From DASRLE01 sp964558455 (GTDB lineage Bacteria > Verrucomicrobiota > Verrucomicrobiia > Limisphaerales > Palsa-1400): a stretch of 27,306 bases of DNA. Positions 7,052-16,055 of the stretch are shown here, in pieces. The stretch is taken from positions 1 to 27,306 of the forward strand of contig CAZLEE010000042.1 of NCBI GenBank assembly GCA_964558455.1. The letters run 5' to 3'. The notes below the pieces were generated by a model, which was not told the origin of the DNA, did no database searches, and saw nothing but the letters and a program-made list of their open reading frames with translations. Position 1 is the first letter of the stretch. Each line of letters starts with the position of its first letter. The translations under genes and the position numbers were made by a program.

Positions 7052-10000
7052 TCAATCTTCCGAAAACAGGTATTCCAAGTCCGACCGGGTCAGGTTTGAG
7101 GCGAATCCTTGCTCGCCCAAAACATCCGCGATGGTCTGCGCCTTGCGCTGTTGCAATTCCCAAATTTTTTCCTCCACCGTGCCGGGGGCGATCAGACGGT
7201 AGGCGTTCACCGTCTCCGTCTGGCCGATGCGATGCGAACGGTCAATGGCCTGGGCTTCCACCGCCGGATTCCACCACGGGTCGTAAAGAATGACGTAACT
7301 GGCCGTGGTCAGGTTCAAGCCCGTTCCGGCGGCGCGCAGACTGAGCAGAAAAACCGGGCCGCGCTCGTCGTTTTGAAATTCCTGCGTGACCAACTGGCGG
7401 TCCTTGGTTTCCCCGGTCAGGATATGGGTCGGGATGCCGCGAGCCGCGCATTCTTTCTCCAGAATTTTCAGCATTTGCACAAATTGGCTGAACAAAAGTA
7501 CCTTCTGGTTTTCCGCCGTCAGCGGCTCAAGCAGTTCAAAAAGCGTCTCCGTCTTGCCCGAGGCGGAATCATTGCCCACCAACTGCGGATGACAGCAGAT
7601 TTGGCGCAGCCGCGTCAGCGCGGCCAGCACATGCATCGTGCTTTTGCCCACCCCGCGTTCGGCCACGGATGTCATGACCTGTTCCCGGCTGCGGCGCAAT
7701 TCCGCCAGATATAGTTTCCGTTGCGCCTCGCTCAACGCGCAATCGCGCCGTTCTTCAATCCGATCCGGCAGATCGCGCGCCACTTCCTTTTTGATCCGGC
7801 GCAGCAGGAGGGGACGCAATTTGGCGGAGAGCCGCCGCCGCGCGATGCGTTGCTCGTCCCCTGCGGTTTCGCCGCGCGGTTCATATTTCTCGCGGAATTT
7901 CTGCTGTCCACCCAGGTAGCCCGGCTGGATAAAATCAACGATGCTCCATAGGTCCAGCAGCCGGTTTTCCAGCGGGGTGCCGGTCAGGGCGATGCGCTGG
8001 CCGGCTTGCAATTGTTTCACCGACTGCGTGATTTGCGCGTCGGGATTCTTGATGAACTGGGCTTCGTCAAGAATGATCACGCCAAAGGAAAATTTTTGCA
8101 GCGCCTCCAGGTCGCGCCGTAGCAGCGCGTAATTGGTCACAATCAAATCATGCTCTGGAATTTGTCGGCGCAAGTTGTGCCGCTCCGCGCCGCTTTCCAA
8201 GACCAGCACACTCAGTGAGGGAGTGAACCGGTTGGCTTCCCGCCGCCAGTTATGCACCACCGAGGCCGGACAAATGACCAATGCCGGACGGCTCGGCGTA
8301 TGGCTCGCCTTCAGCCACGAAAGCCAGACCAGTGTCTGTAGCGTTTTGCCCAATCCCATGTCGTCCGCCAGTATCCCTCCCAGTTTGTGCCGGCTGAGAT
8401 GGCACAGAAAATCGAAGCCGCTTTTCTGGTAGGGCCGCAATTCGGCGTGGATGTCCGGGGGCAGTGGCGTGGCGGGAATGCCGCTGAATTCCGCCATGCT
8501 TTTGCGCAAGGCTTGCGCCAGCGGCCCGTCGCCAAAGCGTTTCATGCCTTCGCTATCCAAGTGGGCGGCTTGTTCCAATCCCAGCCGCTGCGGGACGGCG
8601 ATCAGCCCGTCCACCCCCAAGTCGGCAAAGACTTCATGCGCTTCCTGCACTGCGGCGCCATCCAGTTCCAGCCAGCCGGCGTCGGGCAGTTTCACGAATC
8701 GCCCGGTCGCGCTTTGCAGTCGTTGCAAATCCGCCGCCGTCAGTTTGACTCCCTCCGCCTCCCATTCGGCGGAAATGGAAAACCAATCAATCCCGCTGCC
8801 CCTGACCGCCAGCTTGGGCCGCAATGGGCGCGAAGCCAGAAACAAACGGTGAAACGCCGGATTGCCCATGTATTCGGCTTCATTGGGCCGGTCCGGCCAC
8901 GCCGCCGCCAGCGCTCCCAGGAAATTATCATTGGCATCCCCCACCCACAGGCCCGGTTCGGGCGTAAACCAATCCAGCCGGCGCAGCCATTGCGTCGCCT
9001 TCTCCAGCCGGGGATCATCCAGAATTCTGGGTTTCCCATCGGCCTGCGTTTGCGACCCTTCACATTCCCATTCCGTCCCGCTCCAGTGCCATGGATGCTC
9101 ATCGCCCTCGCCTCGCGCCAGCAACCGCAGGCGCACGGAATCATCCACCAATTCAAAAATAAAACGCGGAACTGCGGTATGCACCACGCATAATTGCTCC
9201 CAGTCCACCCCCTTCGAGGGCCGGGTTTTGCGCAGATTGGTCAAAAGCCGGTGGCTCAGTTTGCTGACCGGCAGCGATTTTCTCTGCGCCCAGGCGCTTA
9301 ACAAATCGTCCGGCGGCGCGCTGCGCAGCAGGTAAAACGCGTTCTCCGCCAGCACAATTGAAGGCCGGCCCGCGAAAAATTTGACGTCGCCAATGGGCCG
9401 CTTGTCCCCGTTGGGCAGCGCCATCTGGTGGGTAAAAGACAATACCCCGCCCATGTTATCCAAGTGCGGTTCCAGTTCGGCCAGTCGTCCGTAAAATACC
9501 GCCGCCTCCTGGGTCCCGGCCAGAAGCAGCCGCCCCTTGTCCCCCCACCGCACCAGCCATTGCAGCAATTCCAATCCGGTCAACATGACCGACTCCCACA
9601 GCCCATCCGGGTCCGTATGGGTTTGGGCCAGCCATTGGATGAATTCCCAATCGGCAAAGGAAAACATTTCCTGCTCGTGCGCCGCCCGCGTGGTCAAATC
9701 CACCACTTCTCCCAGCGTCTTGAGCCTTTCCCCCGTGCGGTGCCGTGAAATATAAAAACCAACCGACAACCCATGCAGGGCGGAATCCTCCCCTGCCGGC
9801 TTGGGCTCGCAAACCACTCGCAGGCTCGCCCGCGGCGCGTCCAGATGCGTCGGGGTGGTGGGAAATAGCCAGTGTTCCAAGTCTCTGACCAGCCGCTTTT
9901 CCTTCTCCATCTGCTCTATTTCGGCAAAAAGCCGCAAGTTGGCGTGCGGCTGCAATTCGGTCGGCAGCGGACGGTTGGCGCGTAAAAAAAGAATCGCCGT

Positions 10001-10315
10001 CTCTTCCAGCCTCTTCTTGCCCTGGGTGGCCACTACTTTGTTCCACCAATCCTGCCCGGCGAAATCCTTGCGGGAGAGGGAAAGCTTTTCGAAATAATCT
10101 TCCAGCAGAAGCCAGGCCCGCTGCGGGTCCCCGCAATTGGCAAACATGTTGAGCAACTCCGTCCGCTCCGCCACGTCCGCCTTGGAGTCGGATAACTCCC
10201 GCCGCAAGTCCGCCTGTGACCCGTAGGCCCTGGCTAAAACGTTGTGGTGGGCATCATACTTGGCTGTATTGCCCGAACCGGTTGCGATGCCGCCTTTTCG
10301 AGAATTTTTTACCAT
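7052..10315 (-). CDS. SNF2-family DEAD/DEAH-box helicase / ATPase
   Basis: This large (1087-residue) protein has a C-terminal SNF2/Rad54-type motor. Motif I is ADDMGLGKT with K657, motif II DEAQ lies at 750-753, motif III is ALTGTPLENRLLDLWS, and motif IV is around LLFSQFVQMLKILEKE. Motif V is in SLRAAGTGLNLT and motif VI is DRSHRIGQT (1025-1033). The ~620-residue N-terminal part is unlike the motor and carries no zinc-finger signature that I can see. SNF2 proteins translocate on double-stranded DNA and remodel protein-DNA complexes; RapA/HepA relatives recycle RNA polymerase. I chose the ATG at 10315 because a TAAGG-type Shine-Dalgarno precedes it and the upstream in-frame extension is low in protein character and overlaps the TPR gene. 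No methyltransferase or nuclease lies next to it, so a defence role is not supported. Confidence 0.93.
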   Translation of the reverse strand: MVKNSRKGGIATGSGNTAKYDAHHNVLARAYGSQADLRRELSDSKADVAERTELLNMFANCGDPQRAWLLLEDYFEKLSLSRKDFAGQDWWNKVVATQGKKRLEETAILFLRANRPLPTELQPHANLRLFAEIEQMEKEKRLVRDLEHWLFPTTPTHLDAPRASLRVVCEPKPAGEDSALHGLSVGFYISRHRTGERLKTLGEVVDLTTRAAHEQEMFSFADWEFIQWLAQTHTDPDGLWESVMLTGLELLQWLVRWGDKGRLLLAGTQEAAVFYGRLAELEPHLDNMGGVLSFTHQMALPNGDKRPIGDVKFFAGRPSIVLAENAFYLLRSAPPDDLLSAWAQRKSLPVSKLSHRLLTNLRKTRPSKGVDWEQLCVVHTAVPRFIFELVDDSVRLRLLARGEGDEHPWHWSGTEWECEGSQTQADGKPRILDDPRLEKATQWLRRLDWFTPEPGLWVGDANDNFLGALAAAWPDRPNEAEYMGNPAFHRLFLASRPLRPKLAVRGSGIDWFSISAEWEAEGVKLTAADLQRLQSATGRFVKLPDAGWLELDGAAVQEAHEVFADLGVDGLIAVPQRLGLEQAAHLDSEGMKRFGDGPLAQALRKSMAEFSGIPATPLPPDIHAELRPYQKSGFDFLCHLSRHKLGGILADDMGLGKTLQTLVWLSWLKASHTPSRPALVICPASVVHNWRREANRFTPSLSVLVLESGAERHNLRRQIPEHDLIVTNYALLRRDLEALQKFSFGVIILDEAQFIKNPDAQITQSVKQLQAGQRIALTGTPLENRLLDLWSIVDFIQPGYLGGQQKFREKYEPRGETAGDEQRIARRRLSAKLRPLLLRRIKKEVARDLPDRIEERRDCALSEAQRKLYLAELRRSREQVMTSVAERGVGKSTMHVLAALTRLRQICCHPQLVGNDSASGKTETLFELLEPLTAENQKVLLFSQFVQMLKILEKECAARGIPTHILTGETKDRQLVTQEFQNDERGPVFLLSLRAAGTGLNLTTASYVILYDPWWNPAVEAQAIDRSHRIGQTETVNAYRLIAPGTVEEKIWELQQRKAQTIADVLGEQGFASNLTRSDLEYLFSED

Positions 10316-10427
10316 GAAAGCCTTACCCGATCCATAGAAGGCTATCACGCCACGCCGCGGCCAACATGTCAATCGAAAAGGAAAGATATTTCGCTGCTCA
10401 AACCGGCAAAATTGCCCGCGCCCCCCA

Positions 10428-12413
10428 TCACGGAGTCCCACCGCCTGCGGACGGCGGCTCCCGGAAGGGCTTGCCCGCCCGATAATATCGTAAAAGTTGC
10501 CCGTTGATCGACGCCAGACGGCTTTCTCCCGCCGCCGTCTCCGTTTTTATCGCCTTTTCCGTCGTGGCGATGGCTTCTTCAAAACGCCCCGCTTCCGCGT
10601 AAGCCGCCGCCAGCGTCCCCGGCACGCAAATTCCGCCCGGAGCTGGCAGGCGCGAAGCCCGTTCCGCGTATTCGACCGCGCGGGTGCCGTCGCGCAACGC
10701 CGGATCTGGCGCCGTGGCCAAAAGCCAGGCCAGATTGTTAAGTGCCTCCACCGAATCCGGTTGCTCGTCAATCACCCGCCGAAGTTGGACGGCTGATTCG
10801 CGTAAGTCGCCCGTCATATGCAACACGTTCGCATAGTCCAGCCGGGGCCGGATTCCAGGTTTCGCCGACAACGTCAGCACCACCCGCAATCGCACCACGG
10901 CCTCCCGAAACCGGCTCTCCCGCATGAGCAGGCCCGCATACCGTTGCTGGGTTGGAATGTCATCCGGCTTGACCCTCAACGCTGCCTGAAAATGTTCCTC
11001 GGCCTCCCGCAATTTTCCCTCCATCGCCATAACTTGGCCAAGATTGGATTCCGCGTCTGGATTCCCCGGCCGCAGGCGCAAAGATGTCTTAAACCGCTCC
11101 TCCGCCCCGGCAAAATCGTGCCGGGCCGCCAATATCACGCCGAGATCGCCCTGAATGCCCCAAGCCTCGGGATTTTTCGACAGCGTGTCCCGGAACAGAC
11201 TTTCCTCCGAGGCAAAAACCTGCGCGCGTTGAAACGTCAATATCGACCAAAACACGATTAAAGCCGCCGCCACGCCCCGGAATGTCAGTTTCGGCAGCGC
11301 CACCGCCAAGGCCGCCGCAACCAGCGCAATCGGAGCCATCAAGGGAAGATATTGCAAATGATCCGACACCCGCCATTTCGTCAAAAACTGCGAATCAAAG
11401 AATCCCAACGCTGGAAAAAGCGTCAGTGCAAAAATGCCAAGCCCTGCCAGAACGTGGCGTCCCCACCCATGCCGGAATTTCCAACAGACGCCGAACATGG
11501 CGCAAATCAGCAAATCCGGCACATAATCCGTCATTCCGGTCACATCCGCCTTCCACTGCGGATAAACCAGATTCAAGTTCAACGGCAGCAACGCCTTGCC
11601 AAGATAAAACCAAAAAATCCGCCCCGCCATGGCCAGCCGTTCCCAAATCGTTTCGGGCTGCAAGATGGACCCCGTCAATGCCTGGTGCTTCTGAAACCAC
11701 GCTGACATCAGGCCAAAACCGAGCGCCAAGACGAAAAAAGGGCTGGCTGGCCACAAATCCCTCCGAGTGATCCGGCCCCGTTGCCATGCCACACAGCCAA
11801 GCAAAACGAGCGGCAGCATGACTGTCGATGTCTTGCTCAATAGCGCCAAAACGAACGCCAGCAGCGAAAGCCCGTAGCGCCATGCCGGCATGTCGCCGCC
11901 ATCGTTTCTGCCGTTGGGAACAATGTTGGGAAGATAAAGCTGGATGCCTGCCAGAAAAAAAGGCAGCGAAAGCGTATTTTTGAATTCCGCGATGCGGGCC
12001 ACCGAATTGACGCACACCGGATGCGCCGCGAACAGCGCCCCCGCCAGCCAGGCGCCCGGAACCTTTAATCCTGCCAGCACCCGCCACAGCAAAATCGCGC
12101 TGACCGCCTGCAACGCCATGTTCACGGCATGATAACAACCAGGATGGCTCCCCCACGCCAGCCACTGCGCCCAAAATCCAAAGGTGGACAACGCAAAATC
12201 CGTCCGAAACCAAATCGATCCCGGCCCTGATTCCCCGTTGACCAAAGGGTTGTCCGATTCAATCAAGCGCCGGTCGTCCATCAAAAAACTTCCCGGCAGG
12301 ATGGGCCGGTAAATCACGCAGACCAGCGCAATAATCACCAGCGCGCCCAGTACCAGCCGGCCCAACGTTTTTCCAGGTCGCGAAGTGGGAAGTATGGCGG
12401 GTTGTTCGGACAT
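10428..12413 (-). CDS. Membrane GT-C glycosyltransferase-like protein with C-terminal TPR repeats (TMTC/DUF1736-like)
   Basis: This 661-residue protein is multi-spanning at the N terminus. The first membrane helix (GALVIIALVCVIY) is followed by an outside loop carrying D46/D47 in FLMDDRRLIESDNP, as expected for the catalytic acidic motif of GT-C sugar transferases using lipid-phosphate sugars. About ten hydrophobic segments run to residue ~405. Residues 417-627 form about six TPR units, for example LGVILAARHDFAGAEERF and NLGQVMAMEGKLREAEEHF. The order is that of the TMTC family of O-mannosyltransferase-like proteins, which are common as uncharacterised proteins in Verrucomicrobia and Planctomycetes. 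A protein glycosylation role is inferred from the fold only. The ATG at 12413 has no evident Shine-Dalgarno. The gene ends 112 bp before the helicase start. Confidence 0.85.
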   Translation of the reverse strand: MSEQPAILPTSRPGKTLGRLVLGALVIIALVCVIYRPILPGSFLMDDRRLIESDNPLVNGESGPGSIWFRTDFALSTFGFWAQWLAWGSHPGCYHAVNMALQAVSAILLWRVLAGLKVPGAWLAGALFAAHPVCVNSVARIAEFKNTLSLPFFLAGIQLYLPNIVPNGRNDGGDMPAWRYGLSLLAFVLALLSKTSTVMLPLVLLGCVAWQRGRITRRDLWPASPFFVLALGFGLMSAWFQKHQALTGSILQPETIWERLAMAGRIFWFYLGKALLPLNLNLVYPQWKADVTGMTDYVPDLLICAMFGVCWKFRHGWGRHVLAGLGIFALTLFPALGFFDSQFLTKWRVSDHLQYLPLMAPIALVAAALAVALPKLTFRGVAAALIVFWSILTFQRAQVFASEESLFRDTLSKNPEAWGIQGDLGVILAARHDFAGAEERFKTSLRLRPGNPDAESNLGQVMAMEGKLREAEEHFQAALRVKPDDIPTQQRYAGLLMRESRFREAVVRLRVVLTLSAKPGIRPRLDYANVLHMTGDLRESAVQLRRVIDEQPDSVEALNNLAWLLATAPDPALRDGTRAVEYAERASRLPAPGGICVPGTLAAAYAEAGRFEEAIATTEKAIKTETAAGESRLASINGQLLRYYRAGKPFREPPSAGGGTP

Positions 12414-12437
12414 TTTTTAATGATTTGGCGCAGTTAG

Positions 12438-12464
12438 AGTATAGAACGCTCCCCGCCTTGTCCA
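12438..12464 (-). promoter_or_regulatory. Candidate promoter for the GT-C/TPR gene
   Basis: On the minus strand TGGACA (12464-12459) and TATACT (12443-12438) each match consensus at 5 of 6 positions, but the spacer is only 15 bp. The predicted start would give a short leader of ~18 nt without a Shine-Dalgarno before the ATG at 12413. The short spacing keeps confidence low. Confidence 0.3.
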
Positions 12465-12529
12465 CGATGCAAACCGCTTCGCGGCGCGGCTTTGCTCCCA
12501 ATACTTTCCCCTTTGAACTCCTTCCCGGC

Positions 12530-12538
12530 TGGTATAAT
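12530..12538 (+). promoter_or_regulatory. Extended -10 promoter upstream of the LOG-family gene
   Basis: TGGTATAAT is a perfect TATAAT (12533-12538) with the extended TGn motif, lying in the divergent intergenic region. No well-spaced -35 is visible (the nearest is TTGAAC at 12513 with a 14-bp gap), which is acceptable for extended -10 promoters. Transcription from about 12545 would drive the LOG/M16/pabB/pabC run with a ~110-nt leader. Confidence 0.5.
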
Positions 12539-12547
12539 CTGGCCCGG

Positions 12548-12640
12548 ATGAAACGATATTTATTGTTGGATGCCGCCGCTGCCGACATTCTTCATGGCAC
12601 ACAAGGTCAACTCGCGGCGGTCGCAACAGTCGTCCCTTGA
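12548..12640 (+). CDS. Possible 30-residue leader ORF before the LOG-family gene
   Basis: A short reading frame beginning MKRYLLLDAAAADILHG starts 9 bp after the perfect TATAAT box and stops 15 bp before the ATG of the LOG-family gene. Its position would make it the first, nearly leaderless cistron of the transcript. There is no Shine-Dalgarno and I recognise no homologue. It may be a chance frame, and it is listed because of its placement. Confidence 0.2.
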   Translation: MKRYLLLDAAAADILHGTQGQLAAVATVVP

Positions 12641-12655
12641 CGGCCTTCTTATATC

Positions 12656-13336
12656 ATGGACAACCCGACTACCTCGTTTACCAAGGAAGACCCATGGCGC
12701 ATTTTCCGCATCATGGCCGAGTTCGTTGATGCCTTTGAAACCCTTTCCAAGGTCGGTCCTTCCGTCACCATTTTCGGCTCCGCCCGCATCCCGGCCGACA
12801 CCAAATATTACAAGGCCGCCACCGCCATCGCCAGCGCCCTGGCCAAAAACAATCTTGGCATCATCACCGGCGGCGGACCCGGCATCATGGAAGCCGCCAA
12901 TCGCGGCGCGGCCGGGGCTGGCGGAAAATCCGTCGGTCTGAACATCGAATTGCCGTTCGAGCAAAAGGGGAACCCCTTTGCCAATCTCCCTTTTCACTTC
13001 CATTACTTCTTTTCGCGCAAGGTTTGCTTCGTCAAATATAGCGTCGGCTTTATCTACATGCCTGGCGGCTTCGGCACCCTTGACGAATTTTATGAGGTTC
13101 TCACTCTCGTTCAAACCCAGCGCATTCCGGGCTTTCCCTTGATTCTTTTTGGCAGCGAATACTGGCAGGGTCTCCTGCTCTGGATGAAGAATACTCTCCA
13201 GAAAAACAAGCTCATCGGCCCGGCTGACCTCGATTTGGTCACGGTTACCGACGACCCCAAAGAGGTTGTCAGGCTAATCATGGAATACATGCACAAAGTC
13301 GGCCCGCCTGATGTCACTCCGCGCACTCTGGGCTAA
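12656..13336 (+). CDS. LOG-family (TIGR00730) Rossmann-fold nucleotide phosphoribohydrolase-like protein
   Basis: This 226-residue protein has the LOG family signatures GGGPGIMEAANRGA (72-85) and PGGFGTLDEFYE (136-147), the latter being the PGGxGTxxE catalytic motif with E144. Characterised members hydrolyse cytokinin riboside or purine nucleoside 5'-monophosphates to base and ribose phosphate; many were wrongly called lysine decarboxylases. An extra N-terminal helical segment (DPWRIFRIMAEFVDAFETL) marks the longer LOG subgroup. The ATG at 12656 is the only sensible start, although no strong Shine-Dalgarno is seen. The gene heads a close-packed run: M16 peptidase after 14 bp, then pabB and pabC. 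Confidence 0.92.
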   Translation: MDNPTTSFTKEDPWRIFRIMAEFVDAFETLSKVGPSVTIFGSARIPADTKYYKAATAIASALAKNNLGIITGGGPGIMEAANRGAAGAGGKSVGLNIELPFEQKGNPFANLPFHFHYFFSRKVCFVKYSVGFIYMPGGFGTLDEFYEVLTLVQTQRIPGFPLILFGSEYWQGLLLWMKNTLQKNKLIGPADLDLVTVTDDPKEVVRLIMEYMHKVGPPDVTPRTLG

Positions 13337-13350
13337 CCCCTTCATCGGCC

Positions 13351-14613
13351 ATGTACAAAGCTACCTGCCTCGAAAATGGATTGACCGTTGTTTCGGCGGA
13401 AATGCCGCACATGGCCAGTGTCAGCATTGGCATTTGGGTCGGAATCGGCGGCCGGCACGAGCCTGCGCCCATCAGCGGCGTGTCTCATTTCATTGAGCAT
13501 CTCCTCTTCAAAGGAACAAAAAAACGCTCCGCCCGCGAAATTTCCCAGGCGGTTGAAGGCATTGGCGGTTATCTCAATGCCTTCACCAGCGAGGAGAACA
13601 CCTGTTTTTACGCCAAGGCCCGCCACGACCGTCTGCCCCTCCTGTTGGATGTCCTGACCGACATGTTCCTGCACTCCGCGTTTGATCCGGGCGAGATGGC
13701 CAAGGAACGGGAAGTGATCAAGGAAGAGCTGGCCATGTATCTCGACCAGCCGCACCAGCACGTCCAGGAATTGCTCAACGCCACCATGTGGCCCGGCCAG
13801 CCCCTGGGCCGTTCCATCACCGGCACGGTCAAAACCGTTGACGCCATCACACGCCAGGACATCGTGGAGCATCAGAGAAAAAATTATGTGACAGGATCGA
13901 CGGTCATCGCCGCGGCGGGAAGGCTCACCCACAGCCAGTTGCTCGCCGCCCTGCGACCGTACGTCAAACGTTTCACGCCCGGCCACCGGCCTTCCTACAC
14001 CCCGGTCGTCATCACCCATTCCAAACCGGCCATTTGTCTGCATACCAAAAAAACCGAGCAGACCCAGATGGCTTTGGGGATTCGCGCCTGCTCGCGCCAC
14101 GATCCGCGGCGGTTCGCCCTCCGCGTCCTCAACTCCGTCCTTGGCGAAAACATGAGTTCCCGCCTCTTCCAAAAGGTGCGCGAGGACGAGGGGCTTGCCT
14201 ATTCGATATACAGCGCCAACAGTTTCTTTGACGACACCGGCGATCTGGTTGTCTCAGCCGGACTGGACCTCGGCAACCTCCAGAAAACCCTCCGCATCAT
14301 TATGCGGGAAATCCAGCGTCTCAGGGAACAACTGGTTTTCCCGTCCGAATTGCGCCGCGCCTCCGATTATCTCGCCGGCCAGATTGATCTCAGCCTGGAA
14401 AACAGCGAAAACCAGATGATGTGGATCGGCGAGCAATGGCTCAATTACGGCAAAATCACTCCTCCCAGCCAGATCAAAAAACGGCTGGGCGAAGTTTCCG
14501 CCGCCCAAATCCGCGCCGCCGCCCGCGATTTCTTCCAGCCCGACCGTTTCGCCCTCGCTCTGGTCAGCCCGCTGAAAACCACCCGCGACCTGGATGCCAT
14601 CCTGACCGTGTGA
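13351..14613 (+). CDS. M16-family zinc metallopeptidase (processing-peptidase-like)
   Basis: The 420-residue length is typical of single-unit bacterial M16B peptidases. The inverted zinc motif HFIEH lies at residues 46-50 (ligands H46 and H50, catalytic E49), and the distal Glu ligand lies in REVIKEELAMY (~125-126). The flanking GTKKRSAREI, GGYLNAFTSEENTCFY and the C-half VREDEGLAYSIYS are characteristic of mitochondrial-processing-peptidase relatives such as PqqL/YmxG. With no signal peptide, it is probably cytoplasmic. It would degrade or process small peptides; the substrate is not evident. The gene sits between LOG (14 bp before) and pabB (11 bp after), so it is co-transcribed with folate genes without an obvious functional link. 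Confidence 0.93.
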   Translation: MYKATCLENGLTVVSAEMPHMASVSIGIWVGIGGRHEPAPISGVSHFIEHLLFKGTKKRSAREISQAVEGIGGYLNAFTSEENTCFYAKARHDRLPLLLDVLTDMFLHSAFDPGEMAKEREVIKEELAMYLDQPHQHVQELLNATMWPGQPLGRSITGTVKTVDAITRQDIVEHQRKNYVTGSTVIAAAGRLTHSQLLAALRPYVKRFTPGHRPSYTPVVITHSKPAICLHTKKTEQTQMALGIRACSRHDPRRFALRVLNSVLGENMSSRLFQKVREDEGLAYSIYSANSFFDDTGDLVVSAGLDLGNLQKTLRIIMREIQRLREQLVFPSELRRASDYLAGQIDLSLENSENQMMWIGEQWLNYGKITPPSQIKKRLGEVSAAQIRAAARDFFQPDRFALALVSPLKTTRDLDAILTV

Positions 14614-14624
14614 CACTACCCGGT

Positions 14625-16055
14625 ATGCGCCCGCTCCTTCAAAGTGTTCCGACCGCGCACACTCCGGAATCCCTCATCGCCTGTCTCCAGGGTGAACCCG
14701 GTCTCGTCCTCCTCCGCAGCGGCTCCTTTGAATCGGCGTCCGCGCGGTATTCGTTCGTCGCCGCCCGTCCTTTCCTGACTTTCCGTTCTTTTGGCTCCCG
14801 TTGCGAATTGAACGCCCCCCACCAGGCCTGCTACGGCAATCCCTGGCATGTTCTCGAATCCCTCATGGCCCGCTACGAGCTGCTGGACGAAATTGATCTC
14901 CCCTTTCCTCTCGGCGGCTGCTTTGGTTACTGGGGATACGACCCGAAAAATTTCGTCGAGCCAAAACTTCCCCGCAACGCGGTCAATGATTTGGATTTGC
15001 CTGATTGCCAGACCGGCTTTTATGACAGCCTCGTCGTTTTCGATCATCGCATTGACCAGGTCTGGATCGTTTCCACCGGCCTGCAATCCGATGGCTCGCG
15101 CAGCCCGGCCCGCGCCCGCTCCCAGTTCGAATTCTGGCAGGAGCGCCTGCTGAAATCGCCCGCCGCCCAAAAATCCCCGGCGGCCGCCCCGCTCGCCATT
15201 GGCGATGCCGCGTCCAATCTCTCCCGCGCCGAATTCACGGCCAAGGTCGGACGTGTCCTGCAATACATCCGCGCCGGCGACACCTATCAAGTAAATTTGT
15301 CCCACCGGCTCACGGCCCGCGCCGCGGGGTCCGGCTGGGATTTTTTCCAACGGCTGGCCGACGTCTCCCCCGCCCCCTTCGCCGCCTATCTGGATTGCGG
15401 CGATTTTCAGGTCTGCTCCTCGTCGCCCGAATTATTTCTTCGCCTCAGTGGCGCGCAGATTCAAACCCGCCCGATCAAAGGCACCCGCCCCCGGGACGCG
15501 GACGCCACTCGCGACGCCCAGTTGACCTACGAATTGCAAACCAGCGGCAAGGAAATGTCCGAGCTGGTCATGATTACCGACTTGCTGCGCAACGATCTGG
15601 GCAAGGTCTGCGAATTTGGCTCCGTCCAGGTGCCGGAGCTGGTCCGCTTGGAACGCTATTCCCACGTCCAGCATTTGGTTTCGACCGTCTCCGGCCGGTT
15701 GCGCGCCGACCAAACCCATTTTTCCGCCTTTGCCTCCTGTTTCCCCGGCGGCAGCATCACCGGCGCCCCCAAAATACGCGCCATGGAAATCATTGACGAA
15801 TTGGAACCGGTCACCCGCGGCCCTTACACCGGGTCCATCGGTTATCTCGGATTTAATCGTGAAAGCCAGTTGAATATCGCCATCCGCACCGCCATCTGCC
15901 AGCCGGACGCGATTCATTTTAACGTCGGCGCCGGCATCGTCGCCGAATCCCTGCCCGAGGCCGAATACGACGAAACCATGGCCAAGGGCGCCGGCTTTCT
16001 CGCCGCCTTGCGCCCGGCCGCCCAACGTCAAAATTCCATTCTGTCGCCGCCATGA
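14625..16055 (+). CDS. pabB: Aminodeoxychorismate synthase component I
   Basis: This 476-residue chorismate-utilising enzyme makes 4-amino-4-deoxychorismate from chorismate and ammonia for p-aminobenzoate and folate. The key feature is P283-I-K285-G-T: the lysine nucleophile marks PabB, whereas anthranilate synthase TrpE has PIAGT. Further signatures are SPELFLRL, MITDLLRNDLGKVC, RYSHVQHLVSTVSG and the active-site block FPGGSITGAPKIRAMEII. I chose the ATG at 14625 because the N-terminal domain starts there; the frame stays open upstream inside the M16 gene, but that part is Arg/Pro-rich shadow. No PabA glutaminase is in the window. It overlaps pabC by an ATGA, so the pair is coupled. Confidence 0.94.
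   Translation: MRPLLQSVPTAHTPESLIACLQGEPGLVLLRSGSFESASARYSFVAARPFLTFRSFGSRCELNAPHQACYGNPWHVLESLMARYELLDEIDLPFPLGGCFGYWGYDPKNFVEPKLPRNAVNDLDLPDCQTGFYDSLVVFDHRIDQVWIVSTGLQSDGSRSPARARSQFEFWQERLLKSPAAQKSPAAAPLAIGDAASNLSRAEFTAKVGRVLQYIRAGDTYQVNLSHRLTARAAGSGWDFFQRLADVSPAPFAAYLDCGDFQVCSSSPELFLRLSGAQIQTRPIKGTRPRDADATRDAQLTYELQTSGKEMSELVMITDLLRNDLGKVCEFGSVQVPELVRLERYSHVQHLVSTVSGRLRADQTHFSAFASCFPGGSITGAPKIRAMEIIDELEPVTRGPYTGSIGYLGFNRESQLNIAIRTAICQPDAIHFNVGAGIVAESLPEAEYDETMAKGAGFLAALRPAAQRQNSILSPP

Noticed and set aside
7052..10315. SNF2 helicase considered as part of a defence system (DISARM- or BREX-like)
   Set aside because: No methyltransferase, nuclease, phosphatase or DUF1998 partner lies alongside; its neighbours are a lipoprotein and a TPR membrane protein.
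14421..14624. N-terminal extension of pabB into the M16 gene
   Set aside because: The extension is Arg/Pro/Gln-rich shadow sequence of the M16 frame; the PabB N-terminal domain begins at the ATG at 14625.
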